DNA of 64,000 bases, from positions 1-64,000 of the forward strand of contig WTXD01000083.1 of NCBI GenBank assembly GCA_022496205.1, given 5' to 3'. The position numbers and the translations under genes were made by a program. This DNA comes from Gloeopeniophorella convolvens (lineage: Eukaryota; Basidiomycota; Agaricomycetes; Russulales). Shown one piece after another: positions 42,921 through 54,940 of the stretch (position 1 is its first letter; each line of letters starts with the position of its first letter). The notes below the pieces were generated by a model. That model was not told where the DNA came from. It saw only the letters and a program-made list of their open reading frames with translations, and did not search any database.

Positions 42921-44526
42921 ATGCTCGAAGACAAATATGTCGGCCTCGCTCTCGCAGTGTCCGGCACTGTCGCCATAGGGTCCAGTTTCATCATCACCAA
43001 AAAGGCACGCACGCTCGCTGCGGTCGAGCGACCTCCCGCAAAGTCTCACCTCTCTCGCGCAGGGTCTCAACGATGCCGCAGACCGGGGGAGCACATATAC
43101 TCAGGCGTCCGATGATCATGCGTATCTCAAAAACCCCATTTGGTGGGCAGGGATGGTAACAAGTGAGTCTTCTGTAAGATCGCGCATTATGTCCACCGAC
43201 ATGCGTTCGATCCGACACTAGTGGTGCTAGGGGAATGTGGGTCACAACAAGGCTACTCTCTGCTGTACGCTGAGTCTTCGCGTTCGTCTCAGTGGCAAAC
43301 TTCGCCGCATACTCCTTCGCTCCTCCAATATTGGTCACCCCTTTGGGTGCATTGAGCGTCATTATTGGGTGGGTCAACTCAGGACTTCCTCGTTACACGC
43401 CACTAACTACAGCTGTAGTGCCATTCTTGCATCTTACCTCCTAGACGAAGAACTCGGACATCTGGGCAGAGTCGGGTGCACCCTCTGTCTTCTGGGTTCA
43501 ATGATTATCGTCTTGCATGCACCGGAGGATAAAGACATACAGACAGTCGATGAAGTACTGCGATATGCCGTTCAGCCGGGTGTGTTGCACTCGTACTTCC
43601 CTAACGACCCATCTCACTAGAACTTGCACAGGTTTCTTGATGTACTGCTTCAGCGTGCTCGTCTTCACGCTAGTCATGATTTACGCCGTCGCACCCAAAT
43701 ACGGCCGTTCGAACCCTATTGTATACATCTCCATCTGCTCGCTCGTTGGCTCCGTCTCCATCATGGCCATCAAAGGCTTCGGCATCGCAGTTAAGCTTAC
43801 CCTCGCCGGCAGTAATCAGTTCGTGTATGTCAGCACATACGTTTTCGGCATCGTAGTTGGGCTCTGCATCGTGGTGCAAATGAACTACTTCAACAAAGCT
43901 CTGGATACCTTCTCCACCAACGTGTATGTCCAGCTTCCAACTTCGTTCGCGCGAACCGGATAACGGATCTGTACCCCAGGGTCAACCCGATGTACTACGT
44001 CGGCTTCACCACCGCCACCATTGTTGCCTCCCTCATCCTCTTCCAAGGCCTAAACACCGACAATCCATCAAATACAGTCTCCCTTATCTTAGGTTTCGTC
44101 ATCATCTTCATTGGCATCCACCTCCTTGAGCTCTCGCGCAAGCCCGCCGCTGCCGGCCACACAGCGCTCGAGAACGGCATGTTCAACCCGCGCCTTTCGC
44201 TGCAGGGCCGGCCATCGATCGACGGCTGGCCCGCCGCAACGTCGCCCGGGCTCGGCTTCGGGCACGCGCGGCGCAGCTCGCGCGCGCTCAACTCGCACGC
44301 GCTCTTCGACGCACTCGACGATGCGGCAAACGGCGACGCGAACGGGAACGGGCACGCGCTCGGCCTGCGCAGCCTCCGCGAGGACGACGGCGAGGACGAC
44401 GATGGTGCGGAGGACGACGAGCTCGAGGCCGCGACGGAGCGCACGCGGCTGCGCGCGGAGGAGCGCCGCTCGCGCAGCCACTCGAGCTCGCCTGTCCCAT
44501 CACCGACCCCCGGGCGGCGATCATAG
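42921..44526 (+). CDS. NIPA-like magnesium transporter
   Basis: Seven exons, 424 aa: 42921-43004, 43063-43162, 43222-43236 (15-base microexon), 43293-43368, 43419-43579, 43632-43923 and 43980-44526. The first intron (43005-43062) begins GC, the others GT. Family motifs: GLALAVSGTVAIGSSFIITK, KNPIWWAGM, GELANFAAYSFAPPILVTPL, GALSVIIGAILASYLLDEEL, then further membrane segments such as QMNYFNKALDTF and MYYVGFTTATIVASLILF. NIPA (DUF803) proteins are membrane Mg2+ transporters of EamA-like fold with about nine helices. The last 120 residues form a soluble tail with an acidic run (EDDGEDDDGAEDDELEA) and a Ser/Arg-rich end. The start is the first Met before helix 1. Confidence 0.88.
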
Positions 44527-45023
44527 CCCCCTGCGCCGCGCGCGGGGTCGCTGGTGCGGCGGCTTAGACTATACCAGCTCGGACTATTATGGTGTTACTA
44601 GTATTATTTAATTCATGTGGCTGGCTGGGGCCTGTACGCGCTGCTCGCCTGCGTGCCTTTGAGGTTCAACACGTTTGTTCTGTCGCACGCTATGAGGGTT
44701 GATTGGAGCGCGTGCGCGAATTCCAACTGCGAAAGAAGGCATTTCTATGAGTGCAGTTATATATAGAACTCGTTTAAACTACAGATGGTCGCTATAGATA
44801 CACGAAATCATCGATACACGTGAGTGACTGGTAGCGAAAGCGAAGTACATCAAATCATGAAGAGCGTATAGTTGGAGTCTCGCGACAGCAGAGACATAAT
44901 GTGATACCCCCAGGGTTCACAAGAAACGACTATCTTTCGTACACGTCACGAGCGTGGGTGCTCTGCAGTAAATTTTCAATGAACGTGCTCGTGGAATCCA
45001 GAAGGGTGGAACTCACCAAATGA
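44527..45023. other. Convergent 3' intergenic region
   Basis: About 500 bases between the 3' ends of the NIPA-like gene and DUF6535 copy 3. AT-richer from 44,700; expected to hold both polyadenylation sites. Nothing else seen. Confidence 0.4.
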
Positions 45024-47965
45024 TCAAGAGCTAGAAGGCTTGGGATCGACGCCCGCTTGAGAAACGTCTTCAGACGGAGCCGGGCCCGCCCCCTCCGGAA
45101 CACCACTCTCGGCATTCGCCGGGGTCTCCTCCTGTATGCAGGAGCTGATTTTCTCCGTCAACTCCAGGAGCGGCCCCAGGCTCTCAATCCCAGGCGCCTC
45201 GCGGACCTGCTTCGCGAATTCCGCAAACGCCTTTCGCTCGACGGGCGACGGGTGGAACTGCTCGCCGATATCCTCCGCCAAAGAACGGAGCGTCGCCCAC
45301 ACCTTGTCTTGGTCGGCAGGCCCGCAACTGCTCACGTACGAGCGCGCGCGGCTCCCGAATGAGCGGAAGATGGCCAGGGCAGCGTCGCGCTTGATGTAGT
45401 CCAGCGTGGACGCCTGGTTCTCCGCCTCCTTCCAGGAATTGTAGTTCTCCTTCCACTTGGCCCTGTCCTCCTCCGTGCCCAGCTCGAGCCATCGCGCCAT
45501 GCTCGAGAGGAACTTGCGCTCCTCGACGGTGCTTGTGGTCTCTCCGGACTCCCACTTCGCGGTCGTCTTGACTGCTTGCATGAGAGCAGTGTGATACCCT
45601 TGGTGCACGGCGCAGTAAATCTTCATGAGCAGGCTTACCTTCGCGCGGACTCTGATGTCGTCTACGCGTAGGAACTCGTGGATGGAATCGAAGACCCAGG
45701 CAAGATCGTCCGTCAGCCAGCGGAGCGCCGACACTGGTGAGCCTCCCAGAAGGATAAAGACCGAGTGAAGAAGGTCCATGTACGTCGAGATCAGGGAGAA
45801 GGACCTCGCCAGGCCTGCGCTGTTCTGCTTCTGCGCCTTGATATGTTCGCTGATCCGTGCCCAGAAGCCGTCCTCCAAAACGATTTGCTCCATCACCGCG
45901 CGTGCCTGCTCGACCCCGGCTTTCTCGATGAAGCCAGAAAGCCTTTCCGAAAACGCCGTCATGAGGGTTTCGTCACCAAGGCGTCTTGAACCGAAAATGA
46001 GTTCATGAAGGGGATGGAAGATACGCTGGAGAGGCGGCGGGGAGTCGCGTTGGTAGGCAAAAACGGAGGCAATTTGGAGACCCTTGCGGACGCTGCCCAT
46101 GGCCTCGAGCAGCGTTGCAGCGCGCGAAGGGCCACCCTGGGATCCCACGAACCCACGAACGTCCTCGTAGACCTCATCGAAGCGCGCGATCGCTGCAGGC
46201 GATGCACACGCCTGATTGACCCCGAATGCACCTTGGAGAGTCTCCAGAGTAGTGTGGACCATGTCCAGGTCAATGTTGCGCTCGTCGATGAGGGTGAGGG
46301 TGTCGCGAGCGAGCAACGCCAGGTTGATGATGGGACCGTCGTACAGGACTACATCATGGGAACGCTGCGCACTAGACACAGAATGACCGTCTAGATGAAT
46401 CGGGATGGATTGGCCCCGCCATTGCCGACTGCTCGTGTTCGTCCGCGCACAGAGGCGTACGATTAGAGGTTGCAAGTGCAGGGGTGCCTTGTGGGTGATG
46501 GAGCTGGGCGGCTTGCCCAAGAATACGTGGACAGCCAGGCTTCTGATGCACGATGCGCGGAGACTTATGAGGGGGTCCTTCGCGTTGCATGCGGAGTCCA
46601 GCTGGCTGAAGACATAATTGTCAACGATGCAGCCGCGGGCTGTGAACGGAGTATCTGAGATGGCGCAGACGTCTCGGAGCAAGCCGGCAGATGCCAACGC
46701 GCGCGTCGTCCGGATGGTCCTCGGAATTTCTTTAGACGTGACGCATGTCTCGAGGTGCTTTTGAATACGCTCCAACAAATTTCCAGCTACGAGGTGCTTC
46801 AACGTGAGTATCGAAAGCTGCTGGTCTTGGTTGGACGGGGAATTGAGATATCCGGGAAGGCTCTCTACGAACAAGTCAATGTCGCGATTGTTGTCCAAGC
46901 GTTGCAGCAACCACAGGAACGCAGAACCATCAATTTCTGCGATCTTCTTCTCCACATCTCTCTTCAGAACGCGGGTCCTGTCCTTCTCCAGAGACTTCGT
47001 GAGGGTGAACATAGCAGGGCCATCAGTCCTCCAGGACCGTCGAGCGGAGCTCTTGCCAGCCCAAACCATGACATTGAGCGCGCATCGAACCATGATGTAG
47101 ATTGGTCGAAGTGGGGTAGTGAGAGCGGTCTGATACGGAAAGTCACTCGAGATGAGTGGCAGGATGCTGAAGATGAGGTACCCGAGTAGAAGGATAATGA
47201 ATGCGTAGCGAGCGACGCAACCAACGAGGTCGTTGATGGTCAGCAGGAAGTCGCTCAGCGCAAAGAAGAACACGAAGACGGAGATGTGGAGGAACACAGG
47301 GACGCCGTCGATAACCTTCTTCATTTCGGAGCGATTCAATCCTTGGAAGAGGTAGGCCCGGACGCGACCTCGCTGCAACGGCGGCTCCCCTGGGCGTGAG
47401 TATCGGAGATAATCGCGGATCCATTGCTGTACAAGGGTGGATACGAGCGCGCAGGCCAAGCTTAGAAATAGGCTGAGGAACATGAGAATATTGATTCGAA
47501 TGGCGGACGTAGGTGGCGTGAATGGTGTAGGCGATGGGGCTAGGGTGGAGGAAGGAGCAGAGGAGTTCCCGCCAGATTGTGCTACGAGTTGGCTAAGAAG
47601 GGCAACGGTCGAAGAACCAGAGTCGGGCTGAAGCGATTTGTATGTCTCGATAATGAAGGCGGAAACTATGGCGGAGAATAGACCCGTCTACTAGATCATG
47701 AGTAATCGACCGTAGGTCGAGATATTGAACGTACAAATATGAGCAAGGTATCCATGCTTTTGTTCCAACTTTCAGTCAATGCTTGATCATGTTTTTCGGC
47801 CTCTTCCCCATAAAGTTTCCATATCTTCGAGGAAGAATCTTCGCCCTCAAAGTCTGGAAAACATGAGTAAGTGATCAGTTTACGCAGCATGAAGTACTCA
47901 CTTTTGGTTGCATCGGAACCACCAAGAATTTGATCTATGGGATGGTATTTATGAGTCAAGGGCAT
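45024..47965 (-). CDS. DUF6535 membrane protein, copy 3
   Basis: Three exons (47965-47902, 47853-47735, 47687-45024; GT-AG introns of 48 and 47 bases), 948 aa. The domain reads KIWKLYGEEAEKHDQALTES, LLIFTGLFSAIVSAFIIETY, LVQQWIRDYLRYSRPGEPPL, with four probable membrane helices before residue 300. The intron after LLIF is at the same position as in copies 1 and 2 and here has a normal TAG acceptor. The C-terminal 650 residues are helical, without a named domain, and end in a Pro/Ser/Glu-rich tail. Much more diverged from copies 1 and 2 than these are from each other. Function unknown. Start at the Met preceding PLTHKYHP; a longer in-frame start exists at 48106. Confidence 0.75.
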
Positions 47966-48896
47966 AGCGCAGGAGGTGGTGGAAGAAGAGCGAGAGAAGG
48001 CTAGATAGCGTGATGACCCGAGCCCTCCGACCGTCAAACGATCACGCGCGGAACATGTGCCACGGGTAAGGCAACGTGGCCCGGAGTGCAACGCAAGGGT
48101 GAACAAAAGAGTGCCAAATACACACCTTGCCGCTCAAGATCATCCGACATCACGCCACGCAAATGGGGACAGCCTACGCAGGGAACGAGGAGAGAAGTTG
48201 GGTTGGCAAAAGCTCATCGCTCCGAGCAATGCAAGCGTGTAGTTATAGGTGCTTAGGATACCATGGCTATCCATGACTTCAAGACACTTCGACGATTTTG
48301 AAATGGTGTCAACCTAACTTGACAGAACGGATGCCTGGGATCCACGATGCACGGGGATGGAGAGGATGGGAACAAGAGCACTTACATACGCCACGTTGAT
48401 GCAAGTCAACACAAGTACAAAAACACAAGGACCTAGTTTCACCTTATGCCGATCGCGGAAGACAGTCGTCCCGCCATCAACTTATGAGGAAGTGACGAGC
48501 AGCTTCCTCGTTTAGATTCCCGCATTGCCTCGTCTCTGTCTCTTATTGTCTTTGCAGCCAGCATGCCAACCGATGCGGCTCCAAAGATGACAGGTGCGTT
48601 CGCATCAGTCTTGCGGGTAGCGAGGATAGCAGGTGCAAGCTCCGATCTCAGCGAGATACAATGCGTGGGGGACGGCACTGGCGTTGCAAGTTGAGTGCTG
48701 AGTGTCAGTTTGACTCGGAGCGAGCAAAGTTGAACAGATTCATCGGAGCGAGTCGGGTCTAGGTTGGACCTTGGTCGCCCGGGAGAGCCCGGACTGACCA
48801 CCTCCTTTCAAGCTCCGACTTAATCGTGCAGCAGTGCACTGGCCTCTACGGAGCGCGAGCCTGACCACAGCTGACCACAGACGAGTCAGCGAGAGT
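47966..48896. other. Intergenic, no gene seen
   Basis: Upstream of DUF6535 copy 3. Short frames on both strands without motifs. Confidence 0.4.
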
Positions 48897-49099
48897 ATCC
48901 CATGCTTTCTGCCACTACGCCAGTGTCACCGTCAGGCTTCCGGAATCCGTGGCTTCTATGCCTGGATGTATAAGATCCTCCTGTTCTCGTCCAGACCTCG
49001 CGAAACGCCAGCACGAATCCGTTCATCAACCTCCCACTCTGCTGAGCACGGAATATCTGATTCGAGGACAGAAATATGACTACGTGCATAACCGGCTGT

Positions 49100-50119
49100 T
49101 CAAGCCACAGGGACGCCTTCTATAGCAGGCGCAGGATTCCAATCCGGGAATAGATCGTTGTCTGGTTCGCCGACCAACCCCAGACCTTTGGCCAAGGAGA
49201 TCTTGAAGTAGCCCAGGTCTCCACCTCCCGTGTTAGCCTTCAACTTCTCATAGAACTCGTCGATCGGAATGCGTTCTATCTCCACCTTCTTTCCGGTCTT
49301 CTGTTCGTATAGCTCAACAATCTCAACGAAGGACTTGGAGGGAATTATCCGTCACTATAGGAAGGCCGTGCGTATTGACTATGGTGCACACCTTCCTGTC
49401 CGCCTCGCAGCGGAAGACGGCATTCTTCAGCTTGGCCGCAGGGACTTTTGTCAAGATATGGACGACGAAGCGAACAGTGTCGGCGCGCGACGTCCAAGAA
49501 AGCTTCGTGTTCCCATCGCCGGCAACAGTGATCTTCCCGTTCACGATATCGAGTCCCAGGAAGCTTCGATGCTCGTCAGCTTTGTCTACCGGTCCATTCA
49601 ACGCGCGATTTACGCACGGCTTCCAGAAAAAGTCGGACCACCCTCCACTGTAGAACAAAGCGGTTGGCGGACCGACGGCCTTGATCTGTTTCTGAAGATC
49701 CGCCTTCGCGAGCAAGGGTCCCTCAGTTGCGCCTTCGATGTCGCTGCCGAACTCGGATGGCACGAACAGCTGCACACCCGCCTCTTTTGCGGCGGTGGCT
49801 AGCGCGAGCTGCACGGGCAAGACACGGGCGGAGATCGTCGAAATGACGACGTCGACGCCAGCCAGCGCCGCAACGAGCGACGCCTTGTCGCCGTAATCGA
49901 CAGTGACGGTTCTCGCTCCGTCGAATTTTGCCGAGTCCTAGAACTGCGTCGTCAGCGAGCCATGCCGTGGGCGGTGCCCCGTCAACGACAAACCAGGTCG
50001 CGACTGAGCACGACGACCTCGTTGACGGCTCCCTCGGCTTTGGCCTTCAAGAATTGCTCGATGAGCGGCCTACCGATGTTTCCTGCGCCAGCGATGGCGA
50101 ACGTCTTATACCCGGACAT
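49100..50119 (-). CDS. NmrA-like NAD(P)-binding oxidoreductase, copy 1
   Basis: Three exons (50119-49994, 49937-49392, 49333-49100), 301 aa. The N-terminal dinucleotide motif is FAIAGAGNIGRPLIEQFL (GxGxxG type), followed by DVVISTIS, LFVPSEFGSD and FYSGGWSDFFW, as in the NmrA/isoflavone reductase-like atypical short-chain dehydrogenases. Such proteins either reduce small aromatic substrates or sense NAD(P) redox state; which applies here cannot be read from sequence. No catalytic Tyr-Lys pair is obvious. It is duplicated 2.8 kb away with about 85 percent identity by eye, and intron positions are shared. Confidence 0.8.
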
Positions 50120-50180
50120 GGCTACGACTGATTCGAATACGACGGCGTCGTGTCTGGCTCCTTCGCTTCACTCAGACGGT

Positions 50181-50190
50181 CCTTTATATC
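50181..50190 (-). promoter_or_regulatory. TATA box of NmrA-like copy 1
   Basis: Minus-strand GATATAAAGG, about 65 bases upstream of the start codon; conserved in copy 2. Confidence 0.5.
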
Positions 50191-50718
50191 ATGCTCACCT
50201 CCGATCCCGCAAAGTACTGTCTGTTTTGCGCAATCCTGCGTGTATTCCGTTTCACACGCTGTCGTCCTCCCAAGGTCGGCGAGTCATCAAGACCAGGTTC
50301 GCCGAATCCATTACCTATCAGTTCACAGCGCCTATCAACTACTTCGTTCAGTCAACACGCCTGGCGCTTCGCAGTGACTCCAGGCTCTCGGGGCGCCGCA
50401 CGACGCGCGTCACGGAGGCAGGGATAATATTTATATCAATGAGTAAGCACCTCCAAGGTTTGTGCAAGGCGCAAACTTCGGTCGAGAGGCTATTTCGCTT
50501 ACTCAGTCATAACCCAGACCGAGTAGCATTTACGGTGCCTTCGTGCGTGGCACCACGCCGAGGGCATGCACCGTCGCGCTCGCGCACCCTTCTCGGACTC
50601 TGCTCAGCTCTCTGACCCGCATTAATCTTCTTTTTTTTTTGGCTCTCCCGATGCATGTCCCAGACAAAGCAACCCTAGCCCCGCTCTGGGCTCTCTCCGA
50701 CCAACGCCTTCTCACCGC

Positions 50719-50725
50719 ATATAAG
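50719..50725 (+). promoter_or_regulatory. TATA box of the small gene at 50844
   Basis: ATATAAG about 120 bases before the ATG, followed by a long pyrimidine-rich leader (50735-50810), the usual layout of strongly expressed basidiomycete promoters. Confidence 0.5.
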
Positions 50726-50843
50726 GCTCATTATCCCTTGCCCTCATCACCTCCCCCTTCTTCCCTCTCTTTCCCTCGAATCACTCCCCCCTCGCATCTC
50801 GGTAGGGCTCCTGCCTAGGCCGCGTCTTCATCTTCTCCCATCA

Positions 50844-51272
50844 ATGGTCCTCTACACCAAACGCAAGACCATCATCGTTCAGCGGTACCGCGACAGCTTT
50901 GCCGCGATGACTCCAGCACAACGAGCAGAGCTCCAGAAGGACCTCCATGGCGTAATACATAGCAGAGCTGACGGGGTGTGTCTACATGTCGGATATCTCG
51001 TCCTTCCGCAGACTGTGAATCTATTGAACCACCGCTCAGGCTGTGCGGGCTGCCACCGTCGATTCTCCGACTTTGGCTACCACTTTGCCGTGCGCAAAGC
51101 CTATGCAAAGTGCAAGTCGACGCAGTTCAATGTTCTTGTGGGCAAAGGCAACTGGGGCCTAGCAATCGAGTACGCCGAATGGAAGGAGTCTCAGGAGTCA
51201 GGACGCCGCCTCAAATGCAGATCACCAGAAGCTGGGTCGATCGGGTCGAGACAACAACGAACCCGCTTTTGA
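50844..51272 (+). CDS. Small hypothetical protein with a zinc-ribbon-like cluster
   Basis: 142 aa, single exon, preceded by a TATA box and pyrimidine-rich leader. The N-terminus is basic (YTKRKTIIVQRYRDSFAAM) and a CAGCHRRF...H...CK stretch near residues 70-92 could bind one metal ion. No family recognised. It lies between the two duplicated NmrA-like genes, on the opposite strand, and is not part of the duplicated unit. A short intron cannot be excluded. Confidence rests on promoter features more than on the protein. Confidence 0.4.
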   Translation: MVLYTKRKTIIVQRYRDSFAAMTPAQRAELQKDLHGVIHSRADGVCLHVGYLVLPQTVNLLNHRSGCAGCHRRFSDFGYHFAVRKAYAKCKSTQFNVLVGKGNWGLAIEYAEWKESQESGRRLKCRSPEAGSIGSRQQRTRF

Positions 51273-51661
51273 GATCACGTTCATTTTCACGCCAGCCTGC
51301 CATGCTCAGCCTGAGACGAATCCACTGGACTCGTTGGCGGGTCCGCGAGAGCTACAGAACCGTGCAAATGTTCTGGAAGTAACGATGCTGCGTGATTATA
51401 TAATAGCTTCCCATCTGCCATAACTGCTGCAATCTTGCCCTTGTGCACACCCTCCTGGCCAGTCAGAAACACGAGACTTTGTGACAAAATTATAGCTCTC
51501 CATGACATTGTACTTCTGAGGCTTCAACAGTTGGTGTAGCTCAAATGAGGAGTGCGGAGGGAGGGAATAATCAGAGTCCCCCCAACTTGCCGTGAGAATG
51601 TGTTAGATACATAATTACGCAACGAAGTCACTTCTTCCAGAACATTTGCACGGTACTGTCA
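51273..51661. other. Intergenic, no gene seen
   Basis: Spacer between the small gene and the second duplicated unit. Confidence 0.35.
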
Positions 51662-51899
51662 CACGCCATGCTTCCTGCCGCTAAGTATGCCAACGTCACC
51701 TTCAGGCTTCCAGTATCCGTGGTTTCTATACCTAGATGTACTAGATACTCCTGTTCTCACAGTCGACTCCCGATGGTCTCGTCCAGACCTCGCGAAATGC
51801 CGGCACGAATGCCCTTCATCAACCTGGACCCCCCATCCTACTGAACGCGGAACATCTGATTCGAGGACAAAAACAATAACTACGTGCTTAACCGGTTAC

Positions 51900-52925
51900 T
51901 CAAGCCACAGGGACGCTATCTATAGCAGGCGCAGGATTCCAATCCGGGAATAGATCGTTGTCTGGTTCGCCGACCAACCCCAGACCTTTGGCCAGGGCGA
52001 TCTTCCAGTAGTCCACAATTCCGCCTCCTGGGTTGGCTTTCCACTTTTTGTGCAACTCGTCAATCGGAATGCGTTCAACATTTACCTTCTTTCCTGTCTT
52101 TTGTTCGTACAGCTCAGCAATCTCAACAAAGGACTTCAAAAGATTTCCGCGTAAACACGGGAAGGCCGTGCACGCTGACTATGGTGCGCACCTTCCTGTC
52201 CGCCTCGCAGCGGAAGATGGCGTCCCTCAATTTGGCTGCAGGGAGTTTTGTCAAGATATGGACGACAAAGCGAACAGTGTCAGCGCGCGACGTCCAAGAG
52301 AGCTTCGTGTTCCCGTCGCCAGCAACAGTAATCTTCCCGTTCACGATATCGAGTCCTAGAGAGCTTCGATGCTCGTCAGCTTTGTCTACCGGCTCTTTCA
52401 ACGCATGATCTACGCACGGCTTCCAGAAAAAGTCGGACCACCCTCCACTGTAGAACACAGCGGTCGGCGGGCCAACAGCCCTGATCTGTTTCCGGTGGTC
52501 CACCTTCGCAAGGAAGGGTCCCTCAGTTGCACCGTCTTTATCGCCGCCGAACTCGGATGGCACGAACAGCTGCGCACCCGCCTCTTTTGCAGCGGCGGCC
52601 AGCGCGAGCTGCACGGGCAAGATAAGCTCAGCGATCGTCGAAATGACGACATCGACGCCAGCCAGCGCCGCAACGAGCGACGCCTTGTCGCCGTAGTCGA
52701 CGGCGATGGTTCTCGCTCCGTCGAATTTAGTGGCCGAGTCCTAGAACTGCGTCGTCAGCGGGCCATGTAGTGGTAGGCGGTGCTCTGCCAGCGACAAACC
52801 GGGTCGCGACTGAGCACGACGACCTCGTCGACGACTCCCTCGGCTTTGGCCTTCAAAAATTGCTCGATGAGCGGCCTACCGATGTTTCCTGCGCCAGCGA
52901 TGGCGAATGTTTTGTACCCGGACAT
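51900..52925 (-). CDS. NmrA-like NAD(P)-binding oxidoreductase, copy 2
   Basis: Three exons (52925-52800, 52740-52192, 52133-51900), 302 aa, one residue longer than copy 1 at the second exon start. The GAGNIGRP motif, LFVPSEFGGD and FYSGGWSDFFW are intact. Differences cluster in the substrate-side segments (GDKDGATEG, HRKQIRAVG, the WKANPGGGIVDYWK loop), so the two enzymes may differ in substrate. The shared intron positions and conserved promoter show the copy arose by DNA duplication, not retroposition. Confidence 0.8.
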
Positions 52926-52986
52926 GGCTGCAGCTGGATCGAATACGACGGCGTCGTGCCTGACTCTTTCGCTTCACTCGGACGGT

Positions 52987-52996
52987 CCCTTATATC
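52987..52996 (-). promoter_or_regulatory. TATA box of NmrA-like copy 2
   Basis: Minus-strand GATATAAGGG about 65 bases before the start codon, matching the position in copy 1. Confidence 0.5.
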
Positions 52997-53581
52997 ATGC
53001 TCACCTCCATTCCCGCAAAGTCGTACAGCTTGCTTCGCGCACTCCTAATACGTGTCTTCCGTTTCGCACGCTGTCGTTCTCTCAAAGTCGAGTCATTAAG
53101 ACCAGGTTCGCTGAATCAATTACCTATCAGTTCACAGCGCCTATTAACTACTTCGTCCAGCCAACCCACCTGACGCTTCGCAGTGATTCCAGGCTCTCGG
53201 GGCACCGCACGACACGCGTCACGGAGGCAGGGGTGCCGCTGATGTCAATGAGTAAGCACTGCCAAGGTTTGTGCAAGGCGCAAACGTTAATCAAGAGGTT
53301 GCTTCGCTTACCCAGGCACTAGTCAGAACCCAGACCGAGTAGCATTTACCCTGCTTTCGTGCATGGTACCGCGCTAAGGGCATGCGTAGCGCGCGTGGCG
53401 GTGGCGAGACCTTTGGTAAAGGTCGTCAAGAGTGTCGTACCACGATGGGTGATCGTAGCTATTGTGGAAGACGATATCAGAACGATAGTAAGTTAAGGTA
53501 CATGAATACAGCGCAGATAATGTGAGCAGGATCGTGTCAAGCTCGTAAAAGGATATAGTGCATCCAGAGTTGCTCCCTTCC

Positions 53582-54940
53582 CTACGCGTTCCGTAGCTCG
53601 TCCACGAGCGGCAAAAAGATGCCGTTTAAGATGCCAGCGAGGCGCACACCGCCCATTGCGAGGAGCCTCTCTAGGACCCACTCTCTCTGGATACGCCCAG
53701 CGTACTCGGGTGTGTCGAGTTCGAGGTACTTGCCCCTCGCGGGAGACCCCCTACCTGCAGCAAGGGACCGCGCCTCTTCCTCAGCAGACGCAGCGCCGGC
53801 ACAGCCGACGTCGTCCACGCGGCCCGCGTCGCGAGCACCGTACTCGGGGTCGTCGATGGCGGCAGGCCAAACGAGATCGCAGTTCAGCGCATGCAGCGGC
53901 GCAGCCCACGCGTATGGGCACAGCACGTCTGAGTCGCTCGTCTGCGGCGGACCGCGGCGCGGGATGGGCTTCCGGGGCACCCACGAGAGGACTTTCTGCA
54001 GCAGTCCCTCCGCGGGGGTGGACACATCGTGCGCCGCTGGGCAGTCGAGCCACGACTCGGCCTCGGTCTCCCAGCGTGCCTTGCCGGTGCCGACGCCGAG
54101 GCCTTCCCATATGACGCGGCGCACGAACGGGTCGTAGATCGCGCCGCGGAGGGAGGCCTCGACCGTGGGCACTGGAAGCGGACGTGTATAGTTGCGCGGG
54201 AGCGTACGGAGGGATTTGGCGATGAGCAAGCCATCCCACAGGGAGTGGAGGTCTTCGCGCGCGCATCAGACACAGATATGGAATGGTGGAGCCGAGTAGG
54301 ATACGCACTGGTGACGCGTCCATCCCAGGACACCTTGACGCCATTGCCACCACGGTCGCGCCCTGTGAGGTGTAGTGGCTGATGCATGTCGCCGACAAAG
54401 TGGATAAGGAACTTGAGCGCCTCCTGCGCCAGCGCCGGCGCCTGGTTCATCGCCACGCCTGAAGACGCCGACGACTGGACAAAGTCGGCGAGGATGGTGC
54501 TGACGTTGTAAATTCCGTCGAGGACGTTGCCACCTTCGTGGCCTGCCCAGCCGCGCTCGCCAGGGAAGAGACAAGTGTCGGATGGATGGTCACCGAGCGC
54601 GCCGACGTAGTGCAGGGGCGCGGACCACCGCGCACGCCAGCGGATGGTGTCCGCCCATGAGGCGACCGAAGAGATGTAGCAAGGCGGGTCTCCGCCTTGT
54701 GTCCGAACAACCGAGTCATCGGATGAAAGGACTGAGCAGACAAGGGGCAGGACTTCTGGATGAAGGTATATTTGGGCAATGGTTGCAACGATCTCATGAC
54801 CTAAAACAGACGTCGGATATGAGACACGGCGAGAGTAGGTTAGATGGGTAGGACGCACCTGCTGCACCCCACGCCAACGCGCTCGGGAGGGTGCTTAGAC
54901 CCGCTACAGCCGCAACGCCGAGAGTTGGATATATACGCAT
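53582..54940 (-). CDS. Secreted S1/P1-type nuclease
   Basis: Three exons (54940-54859, 54800-54309, 54252-53582), 414 aa. A 23-residue signal peptide ends ALA, exposing Trp24, whose free amino group is a zinc ligand in this family. Further ligands are seen in WGAAGHEIVA (His), SWADTIRW (Asp), PLHYVG (His), HFVGDMHQPLH (Asp and two His), LTGRDRGGN (Asp) and LHSLWD (His and Asp). These extracellular or vacuolar enzymes cut single-stranded DNA and RNA and remove 3' phosphates. The protein is longer than the usual 300 residues because of Pro/Ala-rich inserts in the second half. The conserved end RLAGILNGI is present. Confidence 0.9.

Larger units (their letters stand above)
48897..50580. repeat. 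Segmental duplication, unit 1 (NmrA-like gene)
   Basis: Gene plus flanks repeated at about 51662-53380 in the same orientation. Offset is 2800-2806 bases. Flanking landmarks include CATGCTT.CTGCC (48901 and 51667), GTCCAGACCTCGCGAAA (48990 and 51782) and GTTTGTGCAAGGCGCAAAC (50458 and 53268). Confidence 0.75.
51662..53380. repeat. Segmental duplication, unit 2 (NmrA-like gene)
   Basis: Second copy of the unit at 48897-50580, including about 450 bases of promoter region and 200 bases downstream of the stop codon. Confidence 0.75.
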
